64,000 nt of DNA from Pteria penguin (GCA_035048485.1 CM068581.1:65794381-65858380); one strand, 5' to 3'. Numbered from the stretch's first letter, positions 24,169 through 37,400 are shown. A program made the numbers and translations. The notes: a model not told the origin generated them from the letters alone.

Positions 24169-24639
24169 CATGAGTCGTTCTAATCTAGAAAGTTTCTACA
24201 ATAAGAGGTTCCGAATTAGAATATGAATTATTTCCCTTTTAATTGAACCTCCTTCATTTCAATGATTTACGCGTTTCATATCAAGATATTCTGGGACAAA
24301 AACGTGAGCCTTGTTGATCAAGGTTTGCATATATCTGCACCACTTTTACCTTATTGAATTTACTTTTTGGATGAGAAATACAAACTGTATTTATGGCATT
24401 ACTTACATAGATATGAAATACTTCTGCAGAGACCATATTGACTTGAATTTTGCCATCTATTATAGATCTACATTTCTATATAAACAACTCAAATACATCA
24501 ATTAATAAACATTTAGCAAATAGCAAATCATTTTCCTTTTTTCAGTGTCAAATTATATTTTTGTTAAATGTAAAAAAAAAAATTAAAAAAGAAATGAACC
24601 CCATGAAAATCAAATGAAGACATAAAATCTATTATATGC

Positions 24640-24785
24640 GACACCTACCGTGACACCGAAACTGGTTTTTAATGTCTCATCCTAAAGACAGTATATCGGT
24701 GAGTTACCGGGGGACTCTCACCCGGAACTTCTCGGTAATGACCCAAGCACTTTACGATTGAGCTAAGCAGACATCTTGTTATGCC
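24640..24785 (-). mobile_element. tRNA-derived SINE head (same family as 12255)
   Basis: The minus strand shows the A-box-like TTAGCTCAATCGTAAAGTGC and a decayed B box (gggtgagagtcc). Sequence through 'aatgtctcatcctaaagacag' matches the SINE at 12255-12478. Confidence 0.65.
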
Positions 24786-25289
24786 CTTAAGACGACTCGG
24801 TACATTATTTATTTTGTTTTAGTTTTAGTTTTTGGTTTTTATTTGAGTTTATGTTGGTTTTGGTTGGGGCAGGGTTGTCCCATTACTAGATAAGCAAACA
24901 ACTTCTAGGTCTTGGCCTTAAACAGTGGGGACTATGAATGTAGGCAACGATAATGTATCGTATCTAACCATGTCAAAATTGAAGTGGTGATAACTGATTG
25001 AGGGATCCTAAACCTGCCCCCTTCTGACATGGATATTTTTAACACTTATGTATGCATTCAAGTACTTTTGGGTGCCGTTTTGTATTTATCAAATAAATGT
25101 GATATTATTAATTTGTGAAATTCGTTTATATCATAATTCTAATTTATGATATAATGAATTTAGTTTATTCCATAATATCACAAAATCAAATTCATGATGT
25201 CAGAAATTCGAATTTACGATACCTATCATTCGATTTCATGATATCAATAATGTTCACTGATTTATGATATCATGAATTCGAATTTATGA

Positions 25290-25445
25290 AAGCTGATGTG
25301 GCTTGTGATCGTCAGGTCCCGGGTTCGATTCACAACGTGGACACATCGGTGTTCTGTCTTTCGGATGAAACAGTTAAAATCGAGATCACGTGGGAGTCGT
25401 GGGCAACAATGGCACCTAAAAGATCCCTCACTGCTATGAGAGGGA
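25290..25445 (+). mobile_element. tRNA-derived SINE
   Basis: B-box-like gggttcgattcac at 25320-25332, followed by 'cacatcggtgttctgtctttcggatgaaaca' and 'aaaagatccctcactgctatgagaggga'. This is the same body type as the SINE units at 15540. Confidence 0.6.
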
Positions 25446-26022
25446 GATCAGGGGCGGATCCAGCTTTTGAGTTAGGGGGGGGGGCGTAAAAATGGCGAGG
25501 GGTATGGGGACCGCCTAGGTCCCCAGCGGGTCCAGGGCAGAGCTCCTGCATTTATGGCTTTTTAGAACCCATTTTCGTGACTCCAAAATAGGTTAAATGT
25601 TTTGTGACCAGACATTTTTTGGCTGTGCTTTATGGTATATCAGAGGTCGATTTCAGGCATGATTGTTTCTATTAGAGGTAGATGTGGCTCAACTGTACGA
25701 CAAGAAATCTGAACTTGTCTTTCCCGGGTATGCATGCAAAGTGAATATGTAACATCCCCCGGGTCAACAAGTCCAAGTAATTCCGGAATCGTGAAATGTA
25801 TTTCGATCAGTAAATATTAAACTGATCAATTTGAAGACAATTAATGCTGCATTGCATTTGACAAATATTTATCACACGTAGTTTTATGATCAGGATTTAA
25901 CTTTTCATTTTACTTTGTGTATAGATGGACAGTGATTGAATGTGTGCGACCTATGATTGACCAATTTTAGGGGGGGGGGGGCGTACACCCCTTACGGCCC
26001 CCCTTGAATCCGCCACTGGAGA
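25446..26022 (+). mobile_element. MITE of the CAGGGGCGGATCCAG family, about 575 bp
   Basis: Left end caggggcggatccagc; right end ttgaatccgccactg (inverted copy). Both ends adjoin poly-G runs. The flanks share 'gagat' on each side (a possible 5-bp target duplication). The block 'gaggggtatggggacc...aggtccccagcgggtcc' matches the element at 15375. Confidence 0.7.
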
Positions 26023-26250
26023 TATTTCTTAATTCATTTTATAATATGATATCACATACTGGGATTTGTGATATCTTGAATTCTTTTATATCATATTGCA
26101 TATTGATATGCGATATCACAAAATAATTTAAAATTACATCATAAAAATCGAATTTATGATATCATATAATGAATGCATGAGTGATATCATTAAATAATTT
26201 ACAATTTCAATTATATACATGTATTTGAACTTATAATCTCACATTTGATA

Positions 26251-27196
26251 AATAGATAACATAAAATTGCTTTACATTGGTTATAAATTGTCCTCTTTCA
26301 TGTATTTTTCACATCAAATTCTTGCACTAGTCACACTGATTATTATATTGCCCAGGATATCCAATATTGTTTAATAGATACTTAATTACTTCACAAACAA
26401 ACATAAAATCCACCGTAAATATTTCTGAGTTTAAAAAAAGTGAACAGATCTGCATTTATTTTAAAGAAGTAGTTACACAGAGATTCGAAAGCTTAAATCA
26501 CACTTACCAAAATATTGTATTTTAGAGCTACATGTATACCATTCATAAGATTGCAAAAACACAGGAAGTGTCCCTAGTTTGTAAAAATTACCTACATAAT
26601 TTGGTTGATTTATAAACAAATATTCAGTGGTATGTAAAATAAAATTTAATTCTAACGAAATCTAAAATAACTTATGCATGTGTATAAGTCATTAATTATT
26701 AATTGTAGTTTACATTATATCGTTATAATGTAACGATGGATTTCACATATATATAAGCCTTGGACAAATTTCCATTTTTTTCCCTTGATAAAGGCCGAAA
26801 ATTTGTTAAAAAGAGTGTTGTTATTTTTTATGCTTATATGTACTTTCCTTTGGAGGACTCTAATATCTGTGTAAAATAACTTAATTATTTGGTTTTTTTT
26901 AAATGATACGACACTGAATTTTTTCCTTATAAACCTTTTCGTCTATTAACGTGACTACAATGGCAGTCTCATGAAATATAAATCTGGACGTGTCACTGCA
27001 TTATACACAAGCAGTAGATTACATTTACACATAGGTAGCCTAGTTATCAATTGACCACAACCCTAAAGTAATAAACTTCTTATCATTTATTGACTTAACA
27101 TCATTACCACAGTCAGCATATAGAACATAGTAAATAGTGTAGTAAGCCTGATTTAGTGCCGAGACCGGTCGCAAACCGCCCACAACAACAGCCAAA
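26251..27196. other. Upstream region of the GST gene
   Basis: AT-rich, with a short relic (about 26745-26865) of the inverted-repeat family at 23741. No upstream coding exon was seen; the bases before the ATG (cagccaaaATG) are a reasonable start context. Confidence 0.4.
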
Positions 27197-30100
27197 ATGC
27201 CGAAATATCTGTTACATTATTTTGATCTGAAAGGAAGGGGCGAAATCATCCGGCTTGTTCTGACCGCTGCGGGAAAAGATTTTGAAGATCGTAGAGTCAC
27301 GTTCGAAGAATGGCCCAAACTGAAGTCTCGTAAGTATCACGTCTATCTTATGGTTTAAAGTGTATGGTGATATTATTTCTGCCACTTGACAAATGCTAAA
27401 AACATATAATATCTGACAAGTCGACATAACAGCGCCTGACAAGTCCATATATAATTTTCTGACAAGTGGATATGAAGTCCACATACATGTAATTTGACAA
27501 ATGGGTGGCAGGAATATGCTATCCAGTCCAAGCAGAGCATTGCTGATATTAGGCAAATACCGGTGTATATTTTTCTTGCGACATTTGATTTGACTGGTGT
27601 GGCAGATTAAGCGTTTGGCTTAAGATGCAGGTGATCCGAGTTCGATTCCCTGATTGAGCCACGTCCCGCTTCTGTGTCGAGATATAAATAAAAGAAAAAA
27701 ACAGAAGCGACGTAAAACATCTTTTAACAATCAAACCAAGTAACTGAACTATTCTGAAATTATAGTAGCTTCCCTTGACTGTTTTAACGTTTCTAAGGCA
27801 TGTAAACAGATTTTTTTAAAATTATATTTTCAGAAATGCCGACAGGTCAGATTCCTGTGTTGGAGGTAGACGGACAAAAGATGTCGCACAGTATGGCCAT
27901 AGCACGTTACCTAGCCAGAGAATTCGGTGAGCGGTGATTTCAATGACGTCATCGACGTTATCTATATATAGAGAATAATATTTTGCAACTAGATGACAAT
28001 TTAAAGTCAACGTAGATACAAAGGTTGAGACCAAAGAGGGCAATATATATAGAATATCAATCATAATACCAGTGGCGGAATCAGAGACCCCTCAGCGGAC
28101 TTCTTCACTTTAACTCCAAAAGCTGTATCCGCCCCTGAACACAGCAGGGTCTCGTTCACTCGAACGCCGACTACTGGGCTCCTTCGTTTGCTCGAATTGA
28201 TGCTATGTGAGTTATCGAGAGTCGGCTGTAGTAGCGAAAATAAATGTACTAGAGCCCATTTCGTCCTAACTTTTATTTAAAAATCACTTTCTTCTTTTGG
28301 GGGAGCGGTAGGGGGTGAAGTCCTTAAGTCCAATCCGACCTTATCCCTAGTAACTATGACACCTTTTTGACACAATGCATCCTTCTCAGTGCGGAATTTT
28401 GAGAAGAGGAACAGGGGCCGAACCGCATTCTTAAAAATTAAAGATAATACAGAATGAAGTTAGTCATAAATCGGGCTATATTTTTACCTCGATTTTTTGA
28501 GACAGCCCCCTCCCCTTTTCTAAGGTCTTTGCTTTGACTACCTATATCTGCGTTTGTCGATAGTTTTATTTATAATCTGTAAGTTAGTCACATGGATTGT
28601 GATATCCCATGTAAACAAATGCAGATAACCTGCGATGCTAAGATAAAATCGAGCGACGCTCGAATGATAACTTTTGTTGGCATATATGTCATGGTTGATA
28701 ATACCTACATGTATCTGGGATTGGTTGAAATCTGGCCTGTTGCCCGGTGCTGGTGCACTGGTAGCTACAAGGAATTCCTCAAGGACGTGCCAGTGTTGTA
28801 GGGTACGAGCTACTGTCCGGTCCACCAGTCACGTGCTCGAAAAATCGCGTTCATTTGAATATTTCTAACGCTATCAAGATACATGTCTATCAAATAAATT
28901 TTGGCGCAAGTTATGATATTAGTTTTCACAGATTTAATGACAAAATCAAAGCTCTGTGAAATAGGGAAATTAACGTAGCCATCATATATAATAGTAAATA
29001 CATTTATGACAAAACTGTTTATTCTAATTTGAATTTTACCATTTGTAATATTCTGTCCGTTGATTTTTTTTCACGAGAAATGCCGTATTTCAACTGAATT
29101 TGGCTAGAATTAACAGATAATGTTGCCGATGTGTCAAGTCAGGTGACAGATATTTTGTTGTTATGATTACCCAGACAAGTTTCTATGACCACATTCAGTC
29201 TTCAAATAAGTAACAAGAAACACAAATTTTCGGCCATTTGGTCTTTATCAATTGGAAACACCTGATAAAGGCCAAGTTGCTCTTTTAAACTAAAAGGTAA
29301 AATTATCAATAAAAGTAATTGTCATGTTTTACTTTTTAAATTTACTGGAGGAGGGGTTAAATTAATAAAATTAAAAAGTATGACACATTTTAAAACATGA
29401 TAAAGCTATATCAATACCGGCAATGACATATTCACCTTTACTTCAAAAAGGTTTGGCGGGGAAAACAAGCTTAGAACAATTTCAAGTGGACCAAGTGATT
29501 GAACAACTTCGCGACTTACTGACTGAAGCCTTCAAGCCAGTGTTTGAAAAAGACGAAGAAAGAAAAGTAAGTATTGTACAACAAAAGTCGAACAAAGTCA
29601 CGTGTACATGATTATCAATTTTATGACATCTTTGTCCGCCCATGCCGTGTATGGGGCCGGTGTATCACAGTCGGTCAGATGTTTGGCTCCTGACCGAAAA
29701 GTACCGGATATGAATCTCGGCGGTAGCTCATGGGTATAACAGAGATCTCTGTGTCAAAATAAATGATCCATCGCTGTTTGGGGTGATGGTTTGCAAAGGT
29801 CTTAATTTCTGGGCCCAATGTTTTAGGCAGATGCCGTCACCATATTCGTGACGTAACGTAAAACAGTAAATAAACAAAACACATATCAAGTAAGGTTCTG
29901 AAGGTATTTTAACATTTTGCATTTGTATGGTGATCAACTGCAATTTCGTATTCATATGTCCATCTGTAAAATTAAAAATACGAAAGTGACCATGGCACTA
30001 ACAACAATCTACCACAGTGGACATTCACGGACCCCTGAAATTCAGAGGTGAACAAGATGCCCGGGAGGAGTGAGCGTCTCCTGTTAGGTAAAATATGAAT

Positions 30101-31331
30101 TCTGTGCAGTGATTATTTTATATTTATTTCTTTGATTTTTGTATCTTCGTGTTTCTTATGGGTAACCTTTCAACCTCATACACTTTAATGTTATTTACTA
30201 ATAGTACATTGATGGGTAGTTGATCCCGATATATAGTTGTCTTTTAATGATTTGTTCGGATTATTGAGTAAGATTTTGACTGAATTCCGTTCAGTACGGA
30301 AAGGAGTTTCGGATTAATGAATTTTGTATCACTGAGACTCCACTGTTTTATGGAATGGTATAAACAAAGCATAAATATGACCACCTCACCTCAGGGTTAA
30401 AATTAATGTATTCATATGTATAACTTATATGGGAATTTCTTTATCATAGGCTGAACAATTAAAGAAGCTCAAAGAGGAGATCTTCCCAAAAAGCATGGAT
30501 ATCCTAACAAACTTCCTGGATGGAAATGGTGGAGATTATTTCGTTGGTCAAGGGGTACGTATTACTAATAAATTTTTAGGAAAAAAGACATTCATGAAAT
30601 AATAGCAATAATGCAATTGTATTTGTACTTATGAAAATTTAAATGGAATTTTAGGGAGGGAGTTTAAACCCCACTCTCTTCATATGGCATTTTTCAAATA
30701 TGTGCAGAACTTTTTCCGAAATATTTTTAAAACTGTCAAACTATTCCATAGGAAATGACAGTTGAATTATCTGTTGGTTGAAGCATAGGTACTCGGAACG
30801 AAAACTTTGATACGACCCCTAACTTTCTGCCTTTACTCTTTATTTTAAAGAGTAAAGGCAGAAAGGTAGGGGTCGTATCAAAGTTTTCGTTCCGAGTACC
30901 TATGGGTTGAAGCTCTTTATTCAACGTTGTGGCCAATGACTTTTATCAAGATGGTTCACTTAAACGATCAAACACATTTGATTTCTTCCTACATTTATCT
31001 GATTAAATTGAAATATGTTCATCTTTGCGTCAGTATAATGTTACAAAATATTTTTTACGAAAAAAAAAAATCCTCCCCCAAAATAAAACCTTCTTGAAGC
31101 CCCACTGGACGACAAACATTTACATTAGTACTGTATTTCTCTTTAAATACATTTTTTTCTCTACAGCTGACATTAGCCGATCTATTTTGCCACGATTGTT
31201 TGACACACTTCGTACAGAAGGAAGAAAATGCTCTCGACAAATGGCCAAAATTGGCTTTACATAGAAAACGCGTGGAGCAAGCCCCACATATGGCGGCGTA
31301 CCTGGCCAACCGCAAAGTCACAGATCTCTGA
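27197..31331 (+). CDS. Sigma-class glutathione S-transferase
   Basis: Five exons: 27197-27329, 27834-27926, 29451-29566, 30450-30554 and 31167-31331. They join in frame to 203 residues, the usual size for cytosolic GSTs. The enzyme conjugates glutathione to electrophiles; sigma members also include prostaglandin D synthases and molluscan lens S-crystallins. The N-terminal thioredoxin fold shows the catalytic Tyr at residue 8 (LLHYFDLKGRGEIIRL). The glutathione site includes QMPTGQIPVLEVDG with the cis-Pro, and SHSMAIARYLAREFG. The all-helical C-terminal domain follows (FEKDEERK, GGDYFVGQG, LTLADLFCHD). All donors are GT and acceptors AG. An AATAAA follows the stop by 19 bases. No insert typical of long S-crystallins is present, so an active enzyme is likely. 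Whether it detoxifies or makes prostaglandin cannot be told from the sequence. Confidence 0.95.
27594..27735 (+). mobile_element. tRNA-derived SINE in GST intron 1
   Basis: Head 'ggtgtggcagattaagcgtttggc' with B box gagttcgattccc at about 27629-27641, then a short body ending in an A-rich segment and 'ttttaacaatcaaacc'. Confidence 0.55.
28070..28137. mobile_element. 68-bp miniature MITE in GST intron 2
   Basis: Bounded by cagtggcggaatcag and gtatccgcccctg, inverted copies of each other. This is the smallest member of the CAGTGGCGGAT family in the window, consisting of little more than the ends. Confidence 0.6.
29640..29860 (+). mobile_element. SINE remnant in GST intron 3
   Basis: A decayed tRNA-like head (gccggtgtatcacagtcggtcagatg) and the family tail 'aggcagatgccgtcaccatattcgtgacgtaacg', as in the SINEs at 15540 and 57570. 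Confidence 0.55.
30003..30100 (-). repeat. Dispersed-core element in GST intron 3
   Basis: The minus strand reads 'ggagacgctcactcctcccgggcatc...ctctgaatttcaggggtccgtgaatgtcc', the same core as 4805-4930 and 17080-17200. Confidence 0.65.
30784..30904. repeat. Near-perfect 121-bp hairpin in GST intron 4
   Basis: Two 59-bp arms starting cataggtactcggaacg and ending cgttccgagtacctatg, with a single mismatch (near 30821) and a 3-base loop of T residues. It lies in the intron between the fourth and fifth GST exons. Confidence 0.9.
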
Positions 31332-31349
31332 CGTGAATAACATATTCAT

Positions 31350-31355
31350 AATAAA
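31350..31355 (+). promoter_or_regulatory. Poly(A) signal of the GST gene
   Basis: AATAAA beginning 19 bases after the TGA stop at 31329-31331, the first such hexamer downstream. Confidence 0.6.
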
Positions 31356-31703
31356 CAATTCATCAATATATTTATTGACTTGTCTTTTTTATTGATTCAA
31401 TTTATTTTGCCCATTCATATTTATCTTTCAAAATGCATTCTAGAAGTTGACGTGATATCACACCAAGATACAAATGTAGATGATCCCCGAAACATGATCA
31501 GGATGACCTGGGGGACAGACTCGGTGTTTATCATAGACCGTAATGCTGAATTATATTTTGAGTACAAGAGCTATATGAGTCTTTACACTGCTGACATTCA
31601 TTGAAGAACATTACGAAAACTCGCTTCCTTTTCTTCTTTAAATTTTATGACCGCAGTTTGCAAAACTGAGGTTTAAAAATATCGGACTCTTCGTAAAAAG
31701 CGA

Positions 31704-31779
31704 CATCTTTACAATGTCAAGGTTTTGCGATTCCGAATCTCCGTGTGTGGAATCGCAAAGCCTTGGCATTGTGAAGATG
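31704..31779. repeat. Imperfect inverted repeat
   Basis: Left arm catctttacaatgtcaaggt...tgcgattcc; right arm ggaatcgcaaagccttgg...attgtgaagatg, with a loop of about 15 bases and a few mismatches. Confidence 0.7.
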
Positions 31780-32503
31780 AGAAAGCGATGATAAATCCTG
31801 GTATTTATCCTACCAAAATTATGACGCAAATTGGGTCTTGTGACCAATCGGATTTCCAAACTATATGCATATTCGTGTCATTTCGTAATTTTCGATTTTA
31901 AATAATCAAGTGAGCGCATGATTACTTTGATTATTCAAAATTATAAGTTATAAAATGATAAGAATTTGTGATTTTAAAGGAATCAAGAGGCCCGAAACAG
32001 ACCTATATTGCTCCCATAAGTACGTACACACTACCACCATGTTTTATTTTATCTCTGGCGTTTAGGGGGTCCATGATGTTCACTATGGTGCGCTTTTTGT
32101 GAATTTCCAACCGACATTGCACCAGTGACCTTCGATTGTTACATCAGACAGAGACATGCACACACACACACCTTTGTGTATGTCTCTGCATCAAATAAGA
32201 TTACAAATGTCAGGGCCATCATGTCCGTGCACTCGAAAACTTGAATATTCATGACAAGATCTTGATAACTTTGTCTAGATAATCGGAACAACTTAATCGT
32301 AACTGAAAATTACACAACTTGACACGCCGACAATATTATGTGTTAATTCCAGTCAAAATTTAATTAGAATAGGGTATTTCCCACGATAAAATTCAGCATG
32401 GTAGAAAATAACAAACAAAAAAATTAATAGATAAAATAGAAATAAAAAATACAAAATAGAATTCAAAGTTTTGTCATTTATGTATTCACTGTTATGATTA
32501 TAA
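31780..32503. other. Intergenic, repeat relics, no gene seen
   Basis: At about 31985 'aagaggcccgaaacagacctatattgctccc' resembles the left end of the long element at 36732. From 32220 to 32420 there is sequence related, in inverted orientation, to 28850-29160. No coding exon was found. Confidence 0.4.
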
Positions 32504-32654
32504 GACTCTTTTATAGGCTGCTATGAAAGATGCATTAGTGACACCCCAGGGGTCTCAAAATCAAGTAAAACCCGAAGCTTCCCGAGGGTTTTGCATGATT
32601 TTGAGACCCCGAGGGTGTAACTGATGCATCTTTCGTAACAGACTGTAAAAGAGT
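32504..32654. mobile_element. Palindromic MITE-like element, about 150 bp
   Basis: Left half actcttttataggctg...gaaagatgcattagtgacacccc...gtctcaaaatca; right half is the inverted copy (tgattttgagacccc...gggtgtaactgatgcatctttc...ctgtaaaagagt). Confidence 0.75.
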
Positions 32655-34476
32655 ATTTTTCTCTCATATTATTGACCGAATATTGAGTTTCCAAAAAGGA
32701 AAATTTTGTCATATTCATGTTCAACGTCCTCGAAAATGGTTTATTTCAAAATGATTAAACCGTGATCGTTAGTCTCTTTGCCTTACAGATGTAAAACAAT
32801 GTAGAAAAAGGAGTTTTTAATTGACGTTTTATTGTGACGTCACGTGGTATGTAATACACATAGCTGTATTACATGGGTCTGGTCTGTATCAAATACGCAG
32901 ATATGAAAGAAAGAAATTTAATCACCAAAAATGAATTTTATTTGTGGGCATGCCCGAGAGATACATCATTTTGAAAAATATTCCTCCTACAGAGTTATCG
33001 TTCATGACTATAATTTCTTTTATCAAATTCGACATTTGTCTAAGTACTTTAATTCAATAATTAATTATGTAAAAAGTGGTATCTTTGCTTACGAGACAAT
33101 AAGCTTGACCGACCTTTGCAAGAACTTTGATGATGTCACGAAAATTAAAATAAACTTGATTTTTCGAGAGCACGGGTTTGGTCCTCAATGTTGGTTTCAA
33201 ATATGGGACCTCCATGTTTACATTTTTATATGCACTGAATGATGATGGATTAGTAATCTGTGATTGCAATATCTTAAACTGAATTAACTCAGTTGGGTTC
33301 CTTTGTAATTCAAGGCATATGAAGCTGTTTGTCCTACTGGCCATTCTGTTGTCGAGTTTGATGTAGTACAAATTGTTCCTTGAGATTGATTGATTATTGA
33401 TTTACATTACTCTGTGATTATTTCATGTACTATAGTATATGGTGACAGCATCTACATGATGCATTGCATAGAAATTGCATCTTTTACGATGGTGGTTCAT
33501 ATAGGTAAAACACATCTACACAGTACTTCATTTGGGCCTTTAGTTCTGTTAACAATCACAAAAGAGGTCTTTAATCTTTTTGATTATTTTACTTGTTTTT
33601 CAACAAATATTCACAAATACATAATCATAAATATGTTACATATTACTTATATTATCAGTTTATCACAGTCTAATGCATCACAAACAAAATTTCAAAATGA
33701 AAGAAAGCACACATAAAAAGAGCCAAAGGAAATTTGGATAGCACACAAAAATAGCACCCTTTACTTTAAAAGATTGGCAGGAAAAACATGTCATGTTTAC
33801 ATTTGGCAGTGATTAATTTACAGTAGGGAAAACATGTGTGCTGCCTGTATACATAGATAAAAAAAACCCAGACAGATGGAGAATGGACAAATTGATACTT
33901 AATAAATATCATAGGAAATAAATAAACTGAAAAATCATTACATTTCTGATTAATGTGGATCAAAACATTAGAACTAAATATACTTATGTCCCAACTGGCT
34001 GCAACATTTAGTAATACATGTACCAAGTTCTTTACATCTAGGTTAAATTCTATTATTTTTTTTTTTAAATTACCAAATGTTTTCTTCTTAAGGAGTTCAA
34101 ATATAGTTGCTGTTCAAGGTGATTAAAATCATCCTCCATCTCTAGACCCTCCTTTGAATGAATCCCCTTCATTTATTTGAAAGAAGTTAATTCATAGATG
34201 CATTATGGGTCTTTCACATATACATGCAGATACACTGTACTTAATAATAAAATTTAATGTAAATAAAATTTACTAGAACTTGTATTGATTTAGAAGTAAT
34301 GATGACAAGCTCCACTGGGTAATGCAACAATTTCTATGTGACAAGGGACATTACTCTTGCACATTTGTTGAATTGCAATAGTACCTTTGATTTAAATCTG
34401 TATGTTAAAATCGTAATGCTGATCCAATGATATGAAAAGTGCTAGAATGAAAAAAGGCTTAGTCCAAAGTTCAATA
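32655..34476. other. Intergenic between the GST and kinesin 3' ends, no gene seen
   Basis: About 33380-33480 has a decayed SINE body (gatttac...tatatggtgacagcatctacatgatgcattgcatag). A possible minus-strand AATAAA for the kinesin gene is at 34172-34177. The reading frame 32931-33242 shows no domain and has another long frame opposite it, so I do not call it. Confidence 0.45.
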
Positions 34477-37400
34477 TTAGGTGGGTTTGGGTATGCCTGA
34501 GGAAGGAGACCTTCCTCGAACACTGGAAGAGTCCACTTTCTCTGCAGAAGAAGGGAGCCTCCTTTTTGTTGGACCCCGCTGGACCTGACGAGCTCGGGTT
34601 CCAAAACCCATACACTGTAATGACTCCGTTATATATCTCTGAGACGGAGATACACAAAGCAAGACCAGTAACTTGGCATCTCCACCTAGAAACAGCGAAA
34701 ATACAAATTATACATGTTTTAAAAGTATCTTATTTTAAAACATGTTAAGTGAACTTTCCATAAGTATATGAATAATTCATGTTTTTTCTTGTAAATTGCT
34801 TCAAGTCGAGAACATCAAACCCATCTTTCCATTCAAATACACTGATTTTTAATTTACCTATTAGGTCTTTTTGTTATACAGAGTTATTTCCCATATGAGA
34901 AGGTATCTGAAGTCAAACCATTGTGACGTCAACCAGTTTTAAGGAAACTGGTGTAAAATTACGGGAAATGTTATACATGAAGAAATCTTATGATGTCACA
35001 AAGGTTTGACGTCAGACGCCTGCTCATATGGGAAATAACTCTGTATAACGAAAAGAGCCAATATGAATAATTCATAAACTTTTTCTTGTAAATTGCTTTA
35101 AATGGAAATTTCATTAATTTTTCTCAGAATCTATCTAAATGGTTTCCCAAATATTGATCTTTTAGCATCATGCAAATGGGAAAAAAATTCTAGATGAAAA
35201 GGTACAGGCACCTTGTAAAAAAAAAAAAAAGAAACACTGCCTGACTATGAATCCACACTTTAATCTAAGCCTACCTATAGAATCCTGCAGAAGGTGAGTC
35301 AATCGGCTGTTCCTATAGGGCACATGTGTTCTGTGTTCTGCTAGGGCTCCGAGCACATCAGCAAGAGCAGACAAACTTTTGTTGATGTTGGATGCTTCAC
35401 GTAATGCTGCTCCTTTTACTCCACTCATACCTTGTCAAGAAAAATAATCAAAATACATCTTATTTTCTTGATGTTTTATACAGTTTGATTGCTTAAAAAT
35501 GAATAAATCCAAGGAGTCTGTATTATTCCCCCAGTTTCTATTATTTAAATGCTTATACTCTTGTCCCATAGTTTTTTTTATATATATTTGTTTAGGCTCT
35601 GTTTAAGAGAAACTTCAAGATTATTTCATCTTTGCAGCAACTGTATAGATGAAATGCATAAATGAAGCCAGTGTTTTGCAAGGTTGATACCTGCAGTACT
35701 CTGATAACCCACCAATCTCTCTCTCAATTGGACCCTCTCACTTGCCCTGACCAGAGGTAAAACCCAGATGTACAAGAGATTAGGTGTTTAAGCTGCAGGG
35801 CCAAGTTCTGACCTTCTAAACCATAAAAGTTTTCTCATGGCTAGTTATTAAAATAAACCTTTCCAAGATATGTAATGTATTTACATATTAAACAATTTCA
35901 ATTTCGTATCTCTTCAGCTGGATCCTCTCACTTGCCTTGACCAGAGGTAAAACCCAGATGTACAAGAGATTAGGTGTTAAAGCCAGCTGCTGGGCTGAGT
36001 TCTGACCTACTTATAAACCATCAAAGACTTCTCATGGTTAGTTATTTAAATAAACCTTTCCAAGATATGTAATGTATTTACATACTAAACAATTTCAATT
36101 TCTTATCTCTGAATGGCCACTTCAGCTGAGTTAAGTTCACTCACCTACACACTCGCTTCCAGCCAAGTCCACTAATTGTAGTTTCGTTCTGATCACGGCT
36201 CCCCCTGCTGGTACCTCACTTCCCCATGTGTCCATGGTGGGACTTGGGGCTGGTGCTGCTGACATCGATAGGGAACGCCCTCTATTGTCTCTTCGTACTG
36301 TCAAAGGCAAATTTAATATATCGGAATATCTGACTAAATTCTTTTTGTTTATTTACTGCTTTATGTAACACCTGGAATATTTCACCGATAAAGTGGTGAA
36401 TGGCATTTAGTGGTGGATGAAACTAGAATACCAAGGGAACATCACATACTCTCGGCTTGTAACCACCAATATTCACACCTATATTGCAATTTAAACACTG
36501 CCTTAATAGATCTGATCATTTAAGCTCTGATTAAATTTACTTGTAAACAGCAAGTAAACAGAAGTCAGGTTTTACAGTACAAAAGTATCTATCTCACCTC
36601 ACAAAGTTTTCTTTTTTTCACCATGTTAAAATTTCAAATCTTAATAATGATTTCATTTAAAATCATTGCACCTTATTTAGTTTAGGTAAATCAACAATAA
36701 CATATTGCATTATAAATTAAAAAATATAAACAAGAGGCCCAAGTGGGCCTATATCGCTCACCTGAGTACCTAGATGATCATTCATGCATGAAGGAAGAAT
36801 TAATTAATTTTTGCATTACTGTGACTAAGTTAACACAAATGTTGAAAATATGTCAAATTTTATTTCAGACCAGAATAAAAAACAACACTTTTTTGCACAT
36901 CCATTCTGGTGATTTTGATATTAAACATTTGCTTTGTCTCTGCAAGATGACATTCAGGACAATAAGTTAGTGATTTTCTTTAGGTGGGGCCTCTTGTTGA
37001 CTGATTTCAAGTCTAGGTCATGAACAACAATTGTTTCATATCTAACTTAAAATTACCTAATTTCATATGTTGAGTGTTGAGAAACATCTAATAACTTATT
37101 TAGATGTATAAAGAAATGAAAAAAAAAATGTTTTGACCACAGCTGGATTTGAACCGCTACTCTCCATATTTCAATTACCAAGTGGTATATGTACCATTGT
37201 GAGACCTACTTTTTAGACATGGTGGCATTATCTGTTAACCAATTTGGATGAAATTTACCATATTGATAGAGGACCTTTAGTACTTCATGTATTCCATGTT
37301 TCATTAAAATCTTTCATGTGTTATAACAGCAAAAGTGAAAAATGTGATTGAATTGTTCCTATACACCCTCATTTGGAAGTCTTAAAAAATTCATAGAAAA

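Larger units (their letters stand above)
25085..26250. repeat. Degenerate AT-rich 'atgatatcatgaattcgaattt' array, split by insertions
   Basis: Words of the type ttatgatatcatgaattcgaattt recur loosely from about 25130 to 25290 and again from about 26040 to 26210. The middle part (25290-26022) is occupied by a SINE and a MITE, so the array appears to be an old satellite-like tract interrupted by two insertions. Confidence 0.5.

Noticed and set aside
23962..24171. ORF of Ile/Tyr repeats
   Set aside because: (TA)n and (AAAT)n microsatellite.
32931..33242. 103-codon ORF
   Set aside because: No domain, no splice support, and an equally long ORF on the other strand.
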